Origin: Aricia agestis
Taxonomy: Eukaryota > Arthropoda > Insecta > Lepidoptera > Lycaenidae
NCBI RefSeq assembly: GCF_905147365.1
Contig: NC_056427.1
Span: 2,237,001 to 2,301,000, forward strand
Direction of reading: 5' to 3'
Length of the DNA stretch: 64,000 bases
The notes below the pieces were generated by a model. The model saw only the letters and a program-made list of their open reading frames with translations, was not told the DNA's origin and did no database searches. The position numbers were made by a program, and so were the translations under genes. Below, one piece after another: positions 1 to 13,300 of this stretch. Position 1 is the stretch's first letter. Every line of letters starts with the position of its first letter.

Positions 1-22
1 GAAGCATGGCTCTCCCACGTAT
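1..22 (-). mobile_element. End of a SINE-A copy cut by the window edge
   Basis: The first bases match, in reverse, the 5' end of the SINE family found eight more times in the window (called SINE-A here). Only the head is inside the window. Confidence 0.75.
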
Positions 23-523
23 AAAATTATAAGATTAAGTATCTACCATTTTAATGACAAGAGGCTGAAACAGAAAGATACGAAGCTAATGTGACTTCAA
101 AATATACCTACGCATACAAATATGGCAGACATCTAAGGAATCAATCAACTATCATTTACAACTATTTAAAAGATGGCGAATTATAATATTGTTTTTATTA
201 AACTTTGTCTCACATCGGTAAGTTCCTTTTTGAACCGACTTCCAAAAAGGAAGAGGTTATATGTTCGGCTGTGGATATATTTTTTTCCTGTATATCCTAC
301 TAATATTATAAATGTGAAAGTGTGCCTGTGTGTTTATGTTTCTGTCTGTCTGTCTATCTGGTACCTTTTCACGCCCAAACCGCTAAACCGATTTTGCTGA
401 AATTTGGTATGGAAATACTATAAGTCCCAGAAAAGGGCATAGGATACTTTTTATCCCGGAATAATGTACGGTTTCCGCGCGATAAACCAGTTTTGGAGCA
501 ACCAGTAAATAAACCAGTTTTTA
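23..523. other. Intergenic, with an inverted LINE-tail remnant
   Basis: No coding signal. From about 300 to 510 the sequence carries phrases typical of insect LINE 3' ends, such as the stretch about a flexible 'ccgattttgctgaaatttgg' and 'aggatactttttatcccgg'. Similar text recurs near 23050-23226 and 25345-25560. The family was not identified. Confidence 0.5.
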
Positions 524-858
524 ACGTGGGAGAGCCATGTTTCGGCACGAATGGGCCGGCTCGACCGGAGAAATACCACGTTCTCACAGAAAACCGGCGT
601 GAAACAACGCTTGCGCTGTGTTTCGCCGAGTGAGTGAGTTTACCAGAGGCCCAATCCCCTACCCTATTTCCTTCCCTACCCTCCCCTATTCCCTTCCCTT
701 CCCATCCCTACCCTCCCCTATTACCCTATTCCCTCTTAAAAGGCCGGCAACGCACCCGCAGCTCTTCTGATGCTGCGAGTGTCCATGGGCGACGGAAGTT
801 GCTTTCCATCAGGTGACCCGTTTGCTCGTTTGCCCCCTTATTTCACAAAAAAAAAAAA
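524..858 (+). mobile_element. SINE-A copy
   Basis: Begins acgtgggagagcc and ends in poly(A). Three modules are visible: a conserved head of about 150 bp, a variable pyrimidine-rich stretch built from ccctattccctt-like units, and a 3' module of about 130 bp starting ttaaaaggccggcaacgcac. The 3' module matches the end of the LINE coding region seen at 40216-41117 and 39250-39451, so this SINE probably borrows that LINE's machinery. Confidence 0.85.
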
Positions 859-994
859 CGGAGTTGCGTCTAGTGTGTTATAATTTGTGCTATGTATATG
901 AACTCTCTTGGATTGGATCTCCATAAAACAAGGTGCCTACTACTTACTACTAGTTACTACTTATAACTCAATTTGTGCCTACTTATACGTGTAA

Positions 995-1133
995 TGCTAA
1001 GTACTCACATACGGTCTTGCTCGATGGTTTTACTCCAAATCGAGTAATAAATACTGTGGGCGAAAGCCTAAGCCGCAGGTTTTGCTCGACGTGATTGCTC
1101 GATCGGGCAAAACCGTATGTGAGTACTTAGCAA
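995..1133. mobile_element. MITE with 'tactcacatacgg' termini (copy 1)
   Basis: Terminal inverted repeats read gctaagtactcacatacgg on the left and the reverse complement on the right. The body contains gcaaaac and gctcgat motifs in both orientations. A larger copy of the same family lies at 45510-45733. Superfamily unknown. Confidence 0.7.
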
Positions 1134-1745
1134 ATAGCAATAGACTGTGTAAGTTTATTATCAGTTTGAATAGCGAATGTCATGTTCTATTATTATTTCC
1201 ACAAATTGATTTGAAAATGGAATAACATAGACAGTTTTTTAACGTGTCGATTAATTAGTCTAGGAGTCGTACGTGAAAATCCTACAACAATTTTCCACCA
1301 GCCATCGAATACAATAGACAATTTGTTTTTTCTTTACTTGTATTGATTCTCTAGGTGTCATAACATAAGCCCCCGCCGGTATCAGGTGTCGGCTGCACAG
1401 GGCTTCCGTCGCTGAACTATCAGTTACCGAGTATTTAGGACGTTATACTTTGTAGCGAATAACGTATTAATGTCTATTTATACTTAATACGAAGTCTGCC
1501 TGTCTCTATTAAGAAATTTAAAAACCCAAATTTTTCAGCAGTGGGCGGGCTGATGATGTGACATCAGTCAGCCGTTTGGATGCTACGATGCCTAGGGCAG
1601 ACACACACAGACAGACAGACAAACAGATATATAAACTTATAACCCCCCTTTTTCGTTGGGGGCTAAAAATCGCAAACCGGTAAAAGTCTGCCTGTCTAAA
1701 ATAGACTGTCTGCCAAATAAATGAAAATGTTTAAACATAGAAGCT

Positions 1746-2225
1746 TAAGAGGATACACCAGGGCCGGGGCGAGAGAAATTGAAAATAGGTATTTGAAAAT
1801 GTATTGCTGTCTCACCAATCTCAAGTCTCCCACCGCAGAGCGCGATAGAGACAACACGACAAAAGTTCTAATAAAATAACAGAAAATCTTCGATTCGTTG
1901 TCCGCTGATTCCTTCTCCAAAACTCAACCGATTTAAGTACTTTTTTCATTAAGAATTAAAGCAAGGCTTGAGCTGTGTTCCTGTGTTTTATTTTTTTTTT
2001 TGTATATTTTAGCCAGTTTTGTTTTCTGGGTGTTTGAACACAGAGGAAAATCTGGCCATTTTTTTGGGTTTTTGGACGTTCTTATCTTTTTTAATAATAA
2101 AATTATGAAAAAAAAGAAAACATAGGACATGCTAATAGTGGCCATAGATATTCAGAAAAAAATCATAACTCTACCGGCATTATCCAGGGAGGAAACATTG
2201 GACAACGTTTGTATGGAAAAACGGC
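1746..2225. repeat. Dispersed repeat, inverted relative to 16962-17434
   Basis: Long shared text with 16962-17434 in opposite orientation, including the phrases around 'ggccagattttcc', 'ctctaccggcattatcc' and 'gttgtctctatc'. Both are about 475-480 bp and diverged by substitutions and small indels. No coding region is seen; likely two copies of one unidentified transposon family. Confidence 0.7.
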
Positions 2226-2792
2226 GGTGTGGACTCCTCTTAAACAAGTAAACTGATTCTGATATGCTATGGAAGAATTCTTTAGGCTGTTCACGCATAA
2301 AATGCAAGCAATGAAGTCAGGCTAAACAGATTTAGAGGATACCTCATAAAGTAAACGCGACCGAAACTCCATAGTTCATTCTTACCTCTATAGGAGTCAT
2401 AAACAGGTAAAGTCTGGCTGCCACTAGGCTCTTACTCCATTATAAAAATACATGTGGCACTCGAGGACTGCCGCGGTAAAGCTATTGCATAGTATTTCAC
2501 ACAAACACCGTGCCGAAGTCTGCCGGTCGAAGTGGAGGTGTTAGGCGTATTTCGTTACGAAACTTGATTCGGTCGCCGCGCAAAGCCTGCGATAAAGGCT
2601 ATGCATATTTTTTTTACGTCCGTGGCAGTAGCTTAAAAAAATTGTCAGTGTAAAGCAAAAGAACGCTACTGGTGTTCGAAATTCGAAATTCAAAACCGTA
2701 TCGAGAAATCGATACCAACATTGCGGTATAAACTTGAATTTAGAAGTTTTAGAACGCGTTATTTCGTTAGTTCTAACTCCTATCTCTTACTA

Positions 2793-3671
2793 TGGCTGCG
2801 TTCCAGATGACGTTAATTTTGACCAAAACGCTCAAAACGTCCCCTTCTGCCGTTCCCTTTGGCGACCGGGGTCGTTTTGATAGCGGCTATGACGTCACTC
2901 ATGACGTCATCATTTTCGCTCAAAACGACCCTTGACGAAGATGGGTCAAAGTGGGTGTTCTAGTTTTTTTTTTTTTATTTTAACGTAACTATATCGCGAA
3001 AGCCATGTTCCGAAAGTTTTCAGGAGAGAGTAGAGACAAAAAAATTTTTTATTATTATTTCATTACAAATATGTAATATTTAAATTACTTAAATAAACTA
3101 AATAACATTTAATGAAATATTTTGATTGGAAAATGAATTGTTTTAAATGAAAGGTCAAATGATTTCTTATAAAATATAATAATTTATACTACTTACTCGT
3201 ACTTGACTAAGCATTTATGCGGTATTGTTACCTAACGTTTATATTATATTGTGACAATAGTCAATATTCAAAGTATGTGGGTTTGTTATTAAAATATGAT
3301 TCAATGTGAAAACTCAAATATAATAAAAGTTTAACTATATTAAAATATGATTACTTAAGTAAAAAAATGTAATACTTACTAAAAACGAAACAAATATAAT
3401 ATTATGTATTTTATGTGTAAAATAAATGTAACTATAAACAATAAAATTACTTTTATTTACGACTTGAAGAAAAGGATAATATCCAAGTTCGGTTCAATTT
3501 ACCTATGTATAAAAAAAAATATAGTTCTTTTTTTAAACTTTTCTCAAAACGCTCAAAACGATCCATAATCCGTTCCACTTGGGTTTGTATCACTGACGCT
3601 CACATGCTAGTGGAACGGGAACAACTACGGTCTTGAGCGTGAGCGTTTCTAACGTCATCTGGAACGCGGGG
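2793..3671. mobile_element. Non-autonomous DNA transposon of about 880 bp
   Basis: The ends are inverted repeats with the core gcgttccagatgacgtta, near 2798 and inverted near 3650, flanked by TA dinucleotides. Subterminal 'ctcaaaacg' motifs appear at both ends. The AT-rich interior has no long reading frame, so it could only have moved using proteins from elsewhere. Confidence 0.7.
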
Positions 3672-6600
3672 TATGTAAATTGTGTAGGGAAAATGTAGAG
3701 TTCTTTAAATTTTGATTTCATTTTAATATTTTAAAGGATCGGATAAGGATTCTAGTCAGAAGAAAAATTAGGAAATGTTCAGGTACTTATAAGGTTTTTT
3801 TTTATATATATTTGGCGTAATATTAGTTTCCTCTTGGCTCTCAGTCGTTGTCGAATATATTTAGTTTTAACAGTTAGAAGATTTTAAACTTTTCTGCGCT
3901 TTACTTTATTACAACAACGTTATAGCATCAATGGTAAACTGAAAATGACAATTTCATAAGAAATCTCAGCGTTCCCTTTAAATTAGTTGTTTAGATGTTG
4001 GGGTAAATTGTAAGGTACATAACTATAGCTAAGCAAACTTTACTCCGTAGATATTCCTGGAAAATGTATTTTTATTTTAACATAGCAACGCTGTTTAAGT
4101 AACAACACGCTCCGTTCAACGAAAAACCAACTTTCTGTACTCAATATATAGCCTAAATTCGAATACAGCCTTCTCGCGTTTACGTCTTTTTGTAACAGAA
4201 TCCCGTCGCTTGTGATACGCAGTAACAGTTGCAGACAGGTTGATCGATATACTGTTGTCTCATTCTATCTCGCGCGGGTCGTGTATATTGCCGTCTCGCT
4301 CGGATGCGGCGTTAAGCCGCTTATCTTCCGCGCGCACTCTCCGTACCTCCCCCTGACGGCTGTACGCGTAGAGGTCCATTCTGTTACATTTTGTTTTTTT
4401 CTTTTCTTTTTTTTAATTTCATATAGTTGACACGAGAACGTTAAAATGGTGCCCTCGGCTATTACAATTACTGTTTAGTAGTTGGCTCAACTTCTGTTTT
4501 GCATTACTCTATCATATTTTTAATTAAACGAGTAGAGACTAGAGATTTTTGTTGAAAAGTAGGTTGCTGTTATCTCTATACTTTTTCATTTTCTTTACAT
4601 TTATATCAATGTATAACTGTTGTGAAAAAAAACTTAGGTCTACGAAAAAATAATACTTACTTTTATCGTTTCAGACTTTTACTTCTCAGTTAATTTAATA
4701 AATAGACGTAGAGTATGATTCAAAATTACAAAATTTTGACTTACAGCACAGAATATATATTAGTAGTACCAAGTTAAAGTACATCAGCTAGTAAACCAAA
4801 GAAGCGACGCATCAATCATCACTCATCAGGCAAATAAATGTTCCAACATTTAAAATTAAAAAAATAAATTCAAAATTTCAAAAACGTTCCAAGGAGAACG
4901 TTCTAGAATAACCCACTCGATACATATTACAACAGCGTACACCGCTGCTCTCTCTGTCGCCGTATATACAGACAGACATACAGCCTCACATAAATAACGT
5001 AAATAAAATCTTACGCATATCTTACAACCAAATAAATTCTACATCTTATTTCAAAACGCGAAATTATGTTCCATTTTCAAGTTTTTTTTCCACTGGCCGT
5101 TATAAACTTTTTTTTTAGGAAACCGCGTTTGCTGCCATGAATAAAGCGTACAGTAAAATAATTAACTCCTCAACCCCCAAGTGTCCACAAAATGGCGCAA
5201 AGTTAACGTATCATAGCGGGGTATTTAATAAACCTGCCAGCATGCGCCACTCCACTTCTCAATTCAAACAAATGTTGTGCCATTATTGAATTTTTTAAGT
5301 GCACTCCCGCCTTTTTGTCTGTGGTCAACAGTTTGAAAATGGAATTTGTTTTATGCGGTATGGCATTTTTTCGTATATGGTATAGTTGTACTGTTTCCCC
5401 ATTTACTCATAGTATTTATAATCTTTTATTTATCTCGTAGATACAATAACGGTACAAAATATTATTTAAATAACTAATATTAGGTGTCTTGTACACGATA
5501 ACTTTGATCTCAATCGGTTCAGTAGTCTAATCTAACTTTCGCATTTATAATATTAGTAAGGAATTTAAATGTAGGTGTGGGTATATATTCTGTAAAGTTT
5601 TCTTTTAGAAAAAATACGCCAAAAACAATTTGAATGAAAGTCCTCATTAACGTTGCCGCCCTCACCACGAAAAAAGTAATTCAACCATAGACAAAAAGAA
5701 ATTCAAATTCGCAATTCGCATGTTTTTGAAATTGGAAATTGCTATTTGGGCCATTATAACTTTTTTCCTGCGGAGACTTTGAGAAATTGAATTTGGTAAA
5801 TTGTAAAAGGAACTCTCGTCGGGTTCAGCAAAGCGTTCCAATTCAATTTAGCGCTGGTTTAACCGACTCCTAAAAATTGTATTATTACCGCACAATCTAC
5901 ATCTTTGATCTTTAATATCTTTTGTTTCTCTCGTCGTCATTTTCCGATTGCAAGCTACTTTGATTTAAGTTGGAATGGAACCGTTTTTTGTTGAAACGAC
6001 AATTCTCAAATGTCAAAAAATATTTTGTAGATAATTAAAAAAATCGAAAAGTACAAACTACAAGCAGCTACAAGGCAGGTTACAGCCTTACAGGTAATAT
6101 TGTCTAAACTAAAATTTCGAAAATCGAATTCCAAATTTTAACTTCGAAAAAGAGACCGCAGATTTTTTCTGCAAATTAACTATCAAAAGATCTCCAACCA
6201 CAACTTTCCAGACCTAATAGATGTAAAATGAATTTCCCTCACTCCCATGGGATCAATATCATGTTACATTTTCAATTATCAACGTATTAGGATCGAACCT
6301 GTGGCCCCTCCGTAAACAGCCCTTGTGCCTTGTCCCTCAACGGTCCTTACATGTTAAAGAATCCATAAATAATAGACTTGACGCGGGTAACCCCCTTGAA
6401 AATTGTTCTCTCTTGTCTATGGTGCCTAATGCCCCTATTGTCTGTGGTACGGGATTTATTATTCATTTTCTTAATACATCTGACGCATGAGTTTTCTATG
6501 AGGAAATTCGATAAGGGTTTGAATGTTACTTTTATCCAACGGCGAAGCCAAAAGGAAGGGTAATGATATTATAGATTCGGTACAGCCTTCCAAAAGCTAG

Positions 6601-8526
6601 TTGCCAGAAGCCTACATAATATCAAATATGTTAGGATATTACTATTGTAAATTCCTGAAAAACATCTCTATCTACATTTTGCCACAGCCAGACGCAGCAA
6701 AAAAAAAATTTTACAGAGAACCTGACTCAAGTCTTCTTGTTCATTAATAAATTTACATTTGCATTTTGCTCTTTACTCGAAATATATATTAGTTAGAAAT
6801 TTCACATTTTGTACAATTGTTTTTTTTTAATCATCAACATTTTATTTGCAAAAAATAACTCAATCTCTTCAAAGTTGACAGCAACAAATTAAATGACGGT
6901 TCCGTGTAGGGAGGTGCCAATTCTGCTTATTCGATAATTCGTTTATCGAATTATTTCTTTGATGTGGGCATCTATTGAGCGTACTCCACTCGGGGACTTT
7001 TCAATTTGCCGTTAGAATTTGTTGGCGTAAGCGAAATACGAACTTCCTTTTATGGTAACTAATGTAAAAGTGACCTTACGGTATAACTAAACCAAATTTA
7101 CTGCTTAATACTAAAAAATTTAAATGCTTTGATGATAACAATGTGAAATATAACTCTTACGAAAAAGACAAAGATAATAACAATAATATGAAATACATAT
7201 AATAATAACTCTTACGACAAAGACAAATATGATTTTCGTAGCAACATTGCTAGTTGCTACGAAAATAATAGACTAATTTTTATAAAAATTACAATGATCC
7301 TATTTTTTTTAGTATCACTGAAAAACTAGAACCGCATAAATGTACGGCTCTAGCTTCAGTTCGGGCATAAAACCCATATTATGTTAATTTTAGGGACTCA
7401 AAGCATTTCTCAATAACTTCATCGAAATTGGTTCACGTTCAGCGTGAAGAGTGAAACAGACACACTTCAAATTTATAATATTAGTATGGATAATCATTTA
7501 AATAATACTCAATATCAATTACACTATGTTTGTGTATGGTGCGAAGACGTTTCCTGTCCTAAGGCCGATTAACCACCAATCCGCTTGATTTATTCGATTT
7601 CATCCGCCATTTTGGGTCACGTGGCCACTGCAAATAGCGAACGGGAGATTGCAACTATACAGTGTGTTTGAATTTGAATTCAGTCGAATAATGAAAATTT
7701 TTGAATTTAATTCCTTTTTTTTATATATTTTTTAAATGTTTCGCGTGTACAGGGAATTTTAAGTTTCGCTCTGACCGTAACACTTCAAAGTATGAACTTG
7801 GAAGTTTGGCGTTTAAGATATATATACCTTTGTGGATTACAAAACATTTCATTTACTTATTTATACACCATTCATCTATTTATCTATTCATCTAACTACA
7901 ACTTTTTTGTCCAATTTGCTCTCATAGAAAAGTCACAGAACTTCAAAGAGCAGCCTTAATCCTACAGGTTTCCTAAAATGGAAGCTATAGAATTTTTAAG
8001 TGGGTACCTAGTCTACCTACATTTTAGTAATCTATTACTCTATTGTTATAGAGTAGCTGAGTACTCTACAATATAATTTCATTAATCATTGTTGGATAGA
8101 TATATTTTTGATTCAGTGATGTTATTTTATGTAAGTACTATTTACGGTTATTACCTACATCTGTAGAAATTATCGCCTTTTTATACAATTATTATAAAAA
8201 ACTCCGAAACCAGCCAGTTACGCAGTAAAATAGCAATTCAAAATTCGAACACACTCTAACAATGGAATCGGACACCGTAATTGGAGCACTCAATTTGCGC
8301 GCCACTTCCCGGCACGCGCGCGCCACGCTTGTCTATGGCCATCTACTCTATAATCGAATGTTTTGTCTGTGGTACCCTTTATAAAGAAAACAAAGGACCG
8401 CGCTCATTTCGATTGCATTAAATATTCATGGTTGCTGATGGACTTTTATCTCGAATAGCAATAACATCAAAAGAATTAATTTGATAACAAATTGAATATC
8501 TTAGTAGGTGATTGTATTAGCAGCCC
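3672..8526. other. Intergenic AT-rich stretch, no gene seen
   Basis: Only short open frames that do not resemble proteins. Isolated LINE-tail phrases occur near 5490-5560 and 7420-7490. I see nothing else that can be supported. Confidence 0.45.
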
Positions 8527-8648
8527 AATGGGGAAGATTTTTGCCATTTTTCTCCGCTAGGTGTCGCGATTCCTATGATCCGCTATGCCTATCTGTGCAT
8601 CGTTACATTTGAGATCTTTTTGACGTTTTTATAATAAATCTAATAAAA

Positions 8649-8897
8649 ATGACAAAGTGTACAGTGCCGGGATGCAAGGAAAATGGTTATCTTTTGTTCC
8701 CAAAAGATAAAAATAGGAAAAGGTTGTGGGCTAAAGCAATAAAACGGCCAGAATTGGCGAAATCGCAATCTTCATATTTACGATTTTGTGGACATCATTT
8801 TACAGAAAATTATTATAAAACTTTTCTTCTAATTCTTTTGTATGGTAAATTTTGTGCTTTCAGAGGTGAGGAAGAATATTTTTTCTTCGGGCGATGA
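8649..8897 (+). pseudogene. THAP zinc-finger ORF
   Basis: Starts MTKCTVPGCKENG. The C2CH pattern is visible: Cys4 and Cys9, a central Trp28, then CGHHF (Cys47, His50). THAP fingers bind DNA and occur in P-element transposases and in host proteins. After about residue 58 the reading becomes unlikely as protein. A plausible splice acceptor (gtgctttcag) precedes 8864, so the real exon may end earlier. No transposase catalytic domain follows. Probably the N-terminal exon of a transposon gene, now truncated. Confidence 0.65.
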
Positions 8898-8902
8898 AAA
8901 CT

Positions 8903-9754
8903 CTATAGCTTTTGAGTGGACACTTCCTCTAATACTACAGTTTTATGTTCAATCATATCAACTGTACCAAACAACACAGTAGCAACATGCTTGCAATGTG
9001 AATTAACTCCAGATCCGGCTGTTCATTCACAATTAGTCTCTTCTAATATACAATTTTTGTATAATTTAATATTAACCTCATACTGAGTTTTTTTCATTGC
9101 TGCTTTACAAAAACCTTTTATATATTATGTAAAATCATTTATCGAGACAGCTCTTAATATAAGAAGGTATCTATTCTCGTATAAACTTTTCCCCTTTATT
9201 AATGATTGACTGCATCTGAAAGAATTAAAATTAAGTAAGTAGAGTAACACAGCAAACTTTTTTCCTGTTTATGAAAAATGATCTTTTATAGGCACAAAAA
9301 GTTTATCAAATGAATTAATATACTCACTCTCCAAAATACTCTTGTATTTGATGTTTATTTAATGGTGGCAATGGGATATTGCTGTTTATATCTTTATAAT
9401 AATCGTCTTTTGGTATGACCATAACTTCGGTTTGTACTGGTTCTGAGGGACATGATTTATCAGTGAAGTTAAAATTTCTATCATACGCTTCTTAAACCTA
9501 CAAAAGCAGAAGATAGCTTAGAACTTGTTTTTCACAAACAATAATAAACGAAGTGAATAAAGGTTCATAGAATTATGGTCAAGAGTTTAATGTTAATCAG
9601 TAAAAACATTCACCAAGAAAATATAAAGTACTGTAGTAATTTATTTACTTTTATTTACTAACCTCTCTACAAGGTCTGCCTTTCTTCCACTACAGGAAGC
9701 ACCCCTCTTCTTTAATTCTTCTTTGAGCTGATTTAATTTCCAGGTACAATACAT
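8903..9754 (-). pseudogene. SAP - SWIM protein remnant on the opposite strand
   Basis: Exon A (9754-9663) starts with ATG and encodes MYCTWKLNQLKEELKKRG and onward to GRKADLVER, a recognisable SAP DNA-binding motif, ending at a GTTAGT donor. Exon B (9497-9328) encodes a linker containing PLPPLNKHQIQEYFG and ends at GTGAGT; its first bases are frameshifted relative to exon A. The last piece (9031-8903) reads CE-stop-TAGSGVNSHCKHVATV, a SWIM finger (CxC...CxH) whose second Cys codon is now TGA. A TAG stop is at 8905-8903. SAP and SWIM domains with this linker style remind me of insect repeat proteins that also carry a YqaJ-type nuclease; that link is inference. Confidence 0.6.
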
Positions 9755-10252
9755 TGCACAGGTAAACATCAGACAGGTAAACGTGGCACAGGTAAACGTT
9801 ATACAAAAATATTTCGTATGAACCGCTCCAAACCATAGAATGTAAATAGATCATACGCGTGGCGCCCTCTGACTATAAAATCTTCCCCATTATTGACGCT
9901 TTATAAGCCTAGATCATAGATGAATTATTTAAATATTTATTAGATGAAATTATTATCTTAGAATAACCCATTAGAATAACCTGTGTTTAAAATTAAATAT
10001 TTTGAGGGTATAATTAAATACTAGCTATTTGACCAAGCTTTGCTCGGTATTCGATGAAACACGAATTAAATGACATTTCTTAAAAATGATTCCTAGCTAG
10101 ATCGATTTATCGCCCCCAATACCCCCTATATACTTAATTTCATGAAAATCGTTGGAGCCGATTCCGAGATTCCAATTATAAATATATAAGTATACAAGAA
10201 TTGCTCGTTTAAAGATATAAGATTTCTAGTCGAATTTTGAAAACACTTTTAA

Positions 10253-10391
10253 GGGTGAAGCCAAACGAGCGTAATTTGTGAGTTGTGAGTCGCAGATTTT
10301 TTTATTTTTTTTTATCTATGGACGCTTCTGCCGCGAAAATATCTTTTCATACAAATCACAACTCACAAATTACGCTCGTTTGGCTTCGCCC
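10253..10391. mobile_element. Harbinger-like MITE, 139 bp
   Basis: TIRs of about 35 bp begin gggygaagccaaacgagcg and are flanked on both sides by TAA (10250-10252 and 10392-10394). A 3-bp TWA target duplication is typical of the PIF/Harbinger superfamily. No coding capacity. Confidence 0.75.
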
Positions 10392-13300
10392 TAAACGTAC
10401 CTACACGGAAAAGCATAAGACATTTCTTGGTGTTTTATACGTATTCTAAAAGGAAGCTTGAAAAGTTGTTTAGGTTAATGAGGCTAAATTCTTAGGACCT
10501 TATGTACAAAACAAATCTTAAGTGAATTGTGCAAAACGCTTTTCATAGAAACGCCAGGACAATCGCCTAATACTGCTAGATTTTTAACTGACAAGTTATA
10601 AATTCGCTCAATTTTAAAAATACATCGGAGGAATCTTTATAAAACCATACCACACCATACGCCTTGAAAATGTATTTTTGTCAATAAAAAAAGGTTGGAT
10701 TAAGCAACACGCTCCATTGCCGATCATAACTTCCATTGGGATTCTTTAAAAAAATCTTTAAACTTTTTCGCAATTCCTTTTTTAATCCCCACCAGGTGTT
10801 CGTAAAATACTGTTTAATTGGGAATCTTTGACGTAACCCTTGAGGCGTGCTGAAAAAAAAAAGAATTGTCTATGGTATATCAAGATTTCGATTGTCTCCC
10901 GCTACTTTGTTATAGCCAGTGGGGGGTTTGTAATCCCCAACATGATACTACTGTTGTGTCATAACAGTCGTAGCTTCGAATTCTTGTCATTCATTTTTGG
11001 CCCCCATAAATGTATATCAATGCCCTTGCATCTCAGTATTCAAATTTCAATTAAGTACAGTTATATTTTTTCCTTTGTCTAAATCATGTACTTAAAAAAA
11101 TGAATTGTTTAATCAAGCTATATTTCTAAACCAATACGCGCTCTTTATAAAAAATAAAAAGCCGGCAACGCTGAACGCACTTGTAAATTCACTGCAAATG
11201 AAATTAAGAGTAAATAATCTCTTCTTATCTAGTGATATGTCTGCTAGACTGTCCTCTATTACATAAAAAAGTGAGTGAAATTTTACTGGACACCCATTTT
11301 ATCATTCCTCGAAAAACCACTAGGTAAATCCCAACTACGTGAAAAGGAAATGTATCCGTTTTATTATCTAAGTAATAAAATACTGTTCCACGTGATTAAT
11401 CCAAAAAACGGCCGTGTCTAATAGAATTACAGATTCTCAAATAAATTATAAATAATCCAGATCTATAAAAACACAAAGGTCAATTTCCGATCGGCCAGGA
11501 AACGAGTAAAAAAATCTAACCCCCATAATTCACAATTAAAAACGGCTACTGGTCATGACCGAAAGTATACATAATAAATTTCTACCTTGAAAAGGCCTGG
11601 CTGAAAAGAGCAGGATACTGACACAAAGGCGGGACAGGCTCGGGCGGAGGAAAAAAAATAAAAAACTTTGTTTATGGTTATTTCACCGCCAACGCGGCGA
11701 GGATTTTAAAATTGGAACCCGTGATAGCTACTTTTTAAATGTAATACGAGCGAGGATTTAACGCACTCGTGTCATTTAATTCTTTTTGTAACTTGAGTTA
11801 CTATAAAATATCATTTATTGGCAGCTACTTACCAAGAGCTCCTTTTTGTAGCCGCAGGTATTATAATATTATTTATAATTTTACTACATACTTATTTCAT
11901 AAATAGGTGGAGGATGACTACCTAGCACTACAGTATGAAACACAATACATAATTATTATGATTATAATCTATTTACTTTAAGTAAAAAATTTGATCTAAA
12001 TAGGAACAAAACTCAGTATGAGTTGGATGCTATGGGATGCTATAACTGTCGTAACGTATCGTAGGTCTCACGGACAGACGGGCACGGGCAGATTGCAAGC
12101 AGACAGATAGACACGGTCGGAAGTCGAATTTGATTTTATCAGCAATAAAACATTTTACGATTTTGATTATAAACCAAAAACTACTATCGATAATCGAACT
12201 CTACATAATATTTTATTATGAATTAATGTTCCTTATGTGAATGTTACTCATATTTTAAATTAGTAACTAATACTACGACTGAATTGTAAGCTCAATTCAC
12301 AATCGCAATCATTCGCATGTAAGGGGGCAGGAGCGTGACGGTACAGTAAATTAAGAAATATTGTGTCCAAATCGTAGATGTACAAACAAATATGACAAAT
12401 ACACCTGTGCACACATTTGTGACCAAAAAAATCAACAAAGACGCAGTTCCGTTGTATTGTGCGCGCCAAGTTCACAAATCGAACGTCCGAACCATAGACA
12501 ATGATATTCCCACGATTTTAGAGTTAGTTGTCAAAATTCGAAAATGGTATGTTTAGGGGTGGCACTAATATATATTTTTTTTATTTAAGGAAAACAAAAA
12601 TAACTTCGTTTGCTCATCAGTCATCATAATAAAAATATGACGCCGAATAATCTAATAGGTGAATAAAATATTATGCTAATAGGCTAGTGGACCAATTACA
12701 AAATAATAAATTTCCATAATATTTTTTTTTATCAAAAAAAATACCATTATTTGAAAGAAAAGAGATTATTTTTTAAATGATTTCCTTGAATTGTTCCATT
12801 TCGTCACGGAATTATACCGAACCCTATTCATTCACAGTTCCTCCATTCATATTACCTGGACAGTAGCAAATATATGAACAGGTAAAGAAAAAAATTACAC
12901 GCGTTAAAACTCCATACACATTTTAAATTTTACAATACGGGCCATAACATTCTCTTGTTGGTAAGTAATTAAATATTTAGGTCTATTATAATAGGTTTTT
13001 TTGTATCTAATCATTACTTTTATTCAGGAGTCAGGACCAGGGATTGTCTTTATTTTCATTCTAGATAACGCCCGAAACTGATTGCGAAGAAATGTTGGTC
13101 GCGCAGAAACCATAATAATATTATAATTTTCCGCAACAACATACTATCGTATTGCCGTCTCAAACTATCTCCATACCAAATATCAAATTCAGTCCAGCTG
13201 TAACAGACAGACACACTTTTGCATTTATAATTTTAGTGTGGATTTTCTTTCCCATAGTATTGACAAAAGTTATAACCAAATTTAATCGAAATCGGCCATT

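Larger units (their letters stand above)
859..2790. other. Intergenic stretch without genes
   Basis: No host gene is seen. It contains the MITE at 995-1133, a LINE-like tail near 1500-1650 (tandem cagacagacagac and a pyrimidine run) and the repeat at 1746-2225. Confidence 0.5.
8527..9891. mobile_element. THAP plus SAP/SWIM element, probable internally deleted DNA transposon
   Basis: Both ends carry the inverted repeat aatggggaagatttt (8527-8541 and 9877-9891), and subterminal similarity (tatgatc) extends further in. Inside are a THAP zinc-finger ORF on the plus strand (8649) and, on the minus strand, exons for a SAP domain (9754-9663), a linker (9497-9328) and a SWIM finger (9031-8903). Convergent genes with short TIRs suggest a mobile element. 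A premature stop, a frameshift and the small size suggest this copy is dead and internally deleted. I cannot find a clean target-site duplication. The family is not one I can name. Confidence 0.6.
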
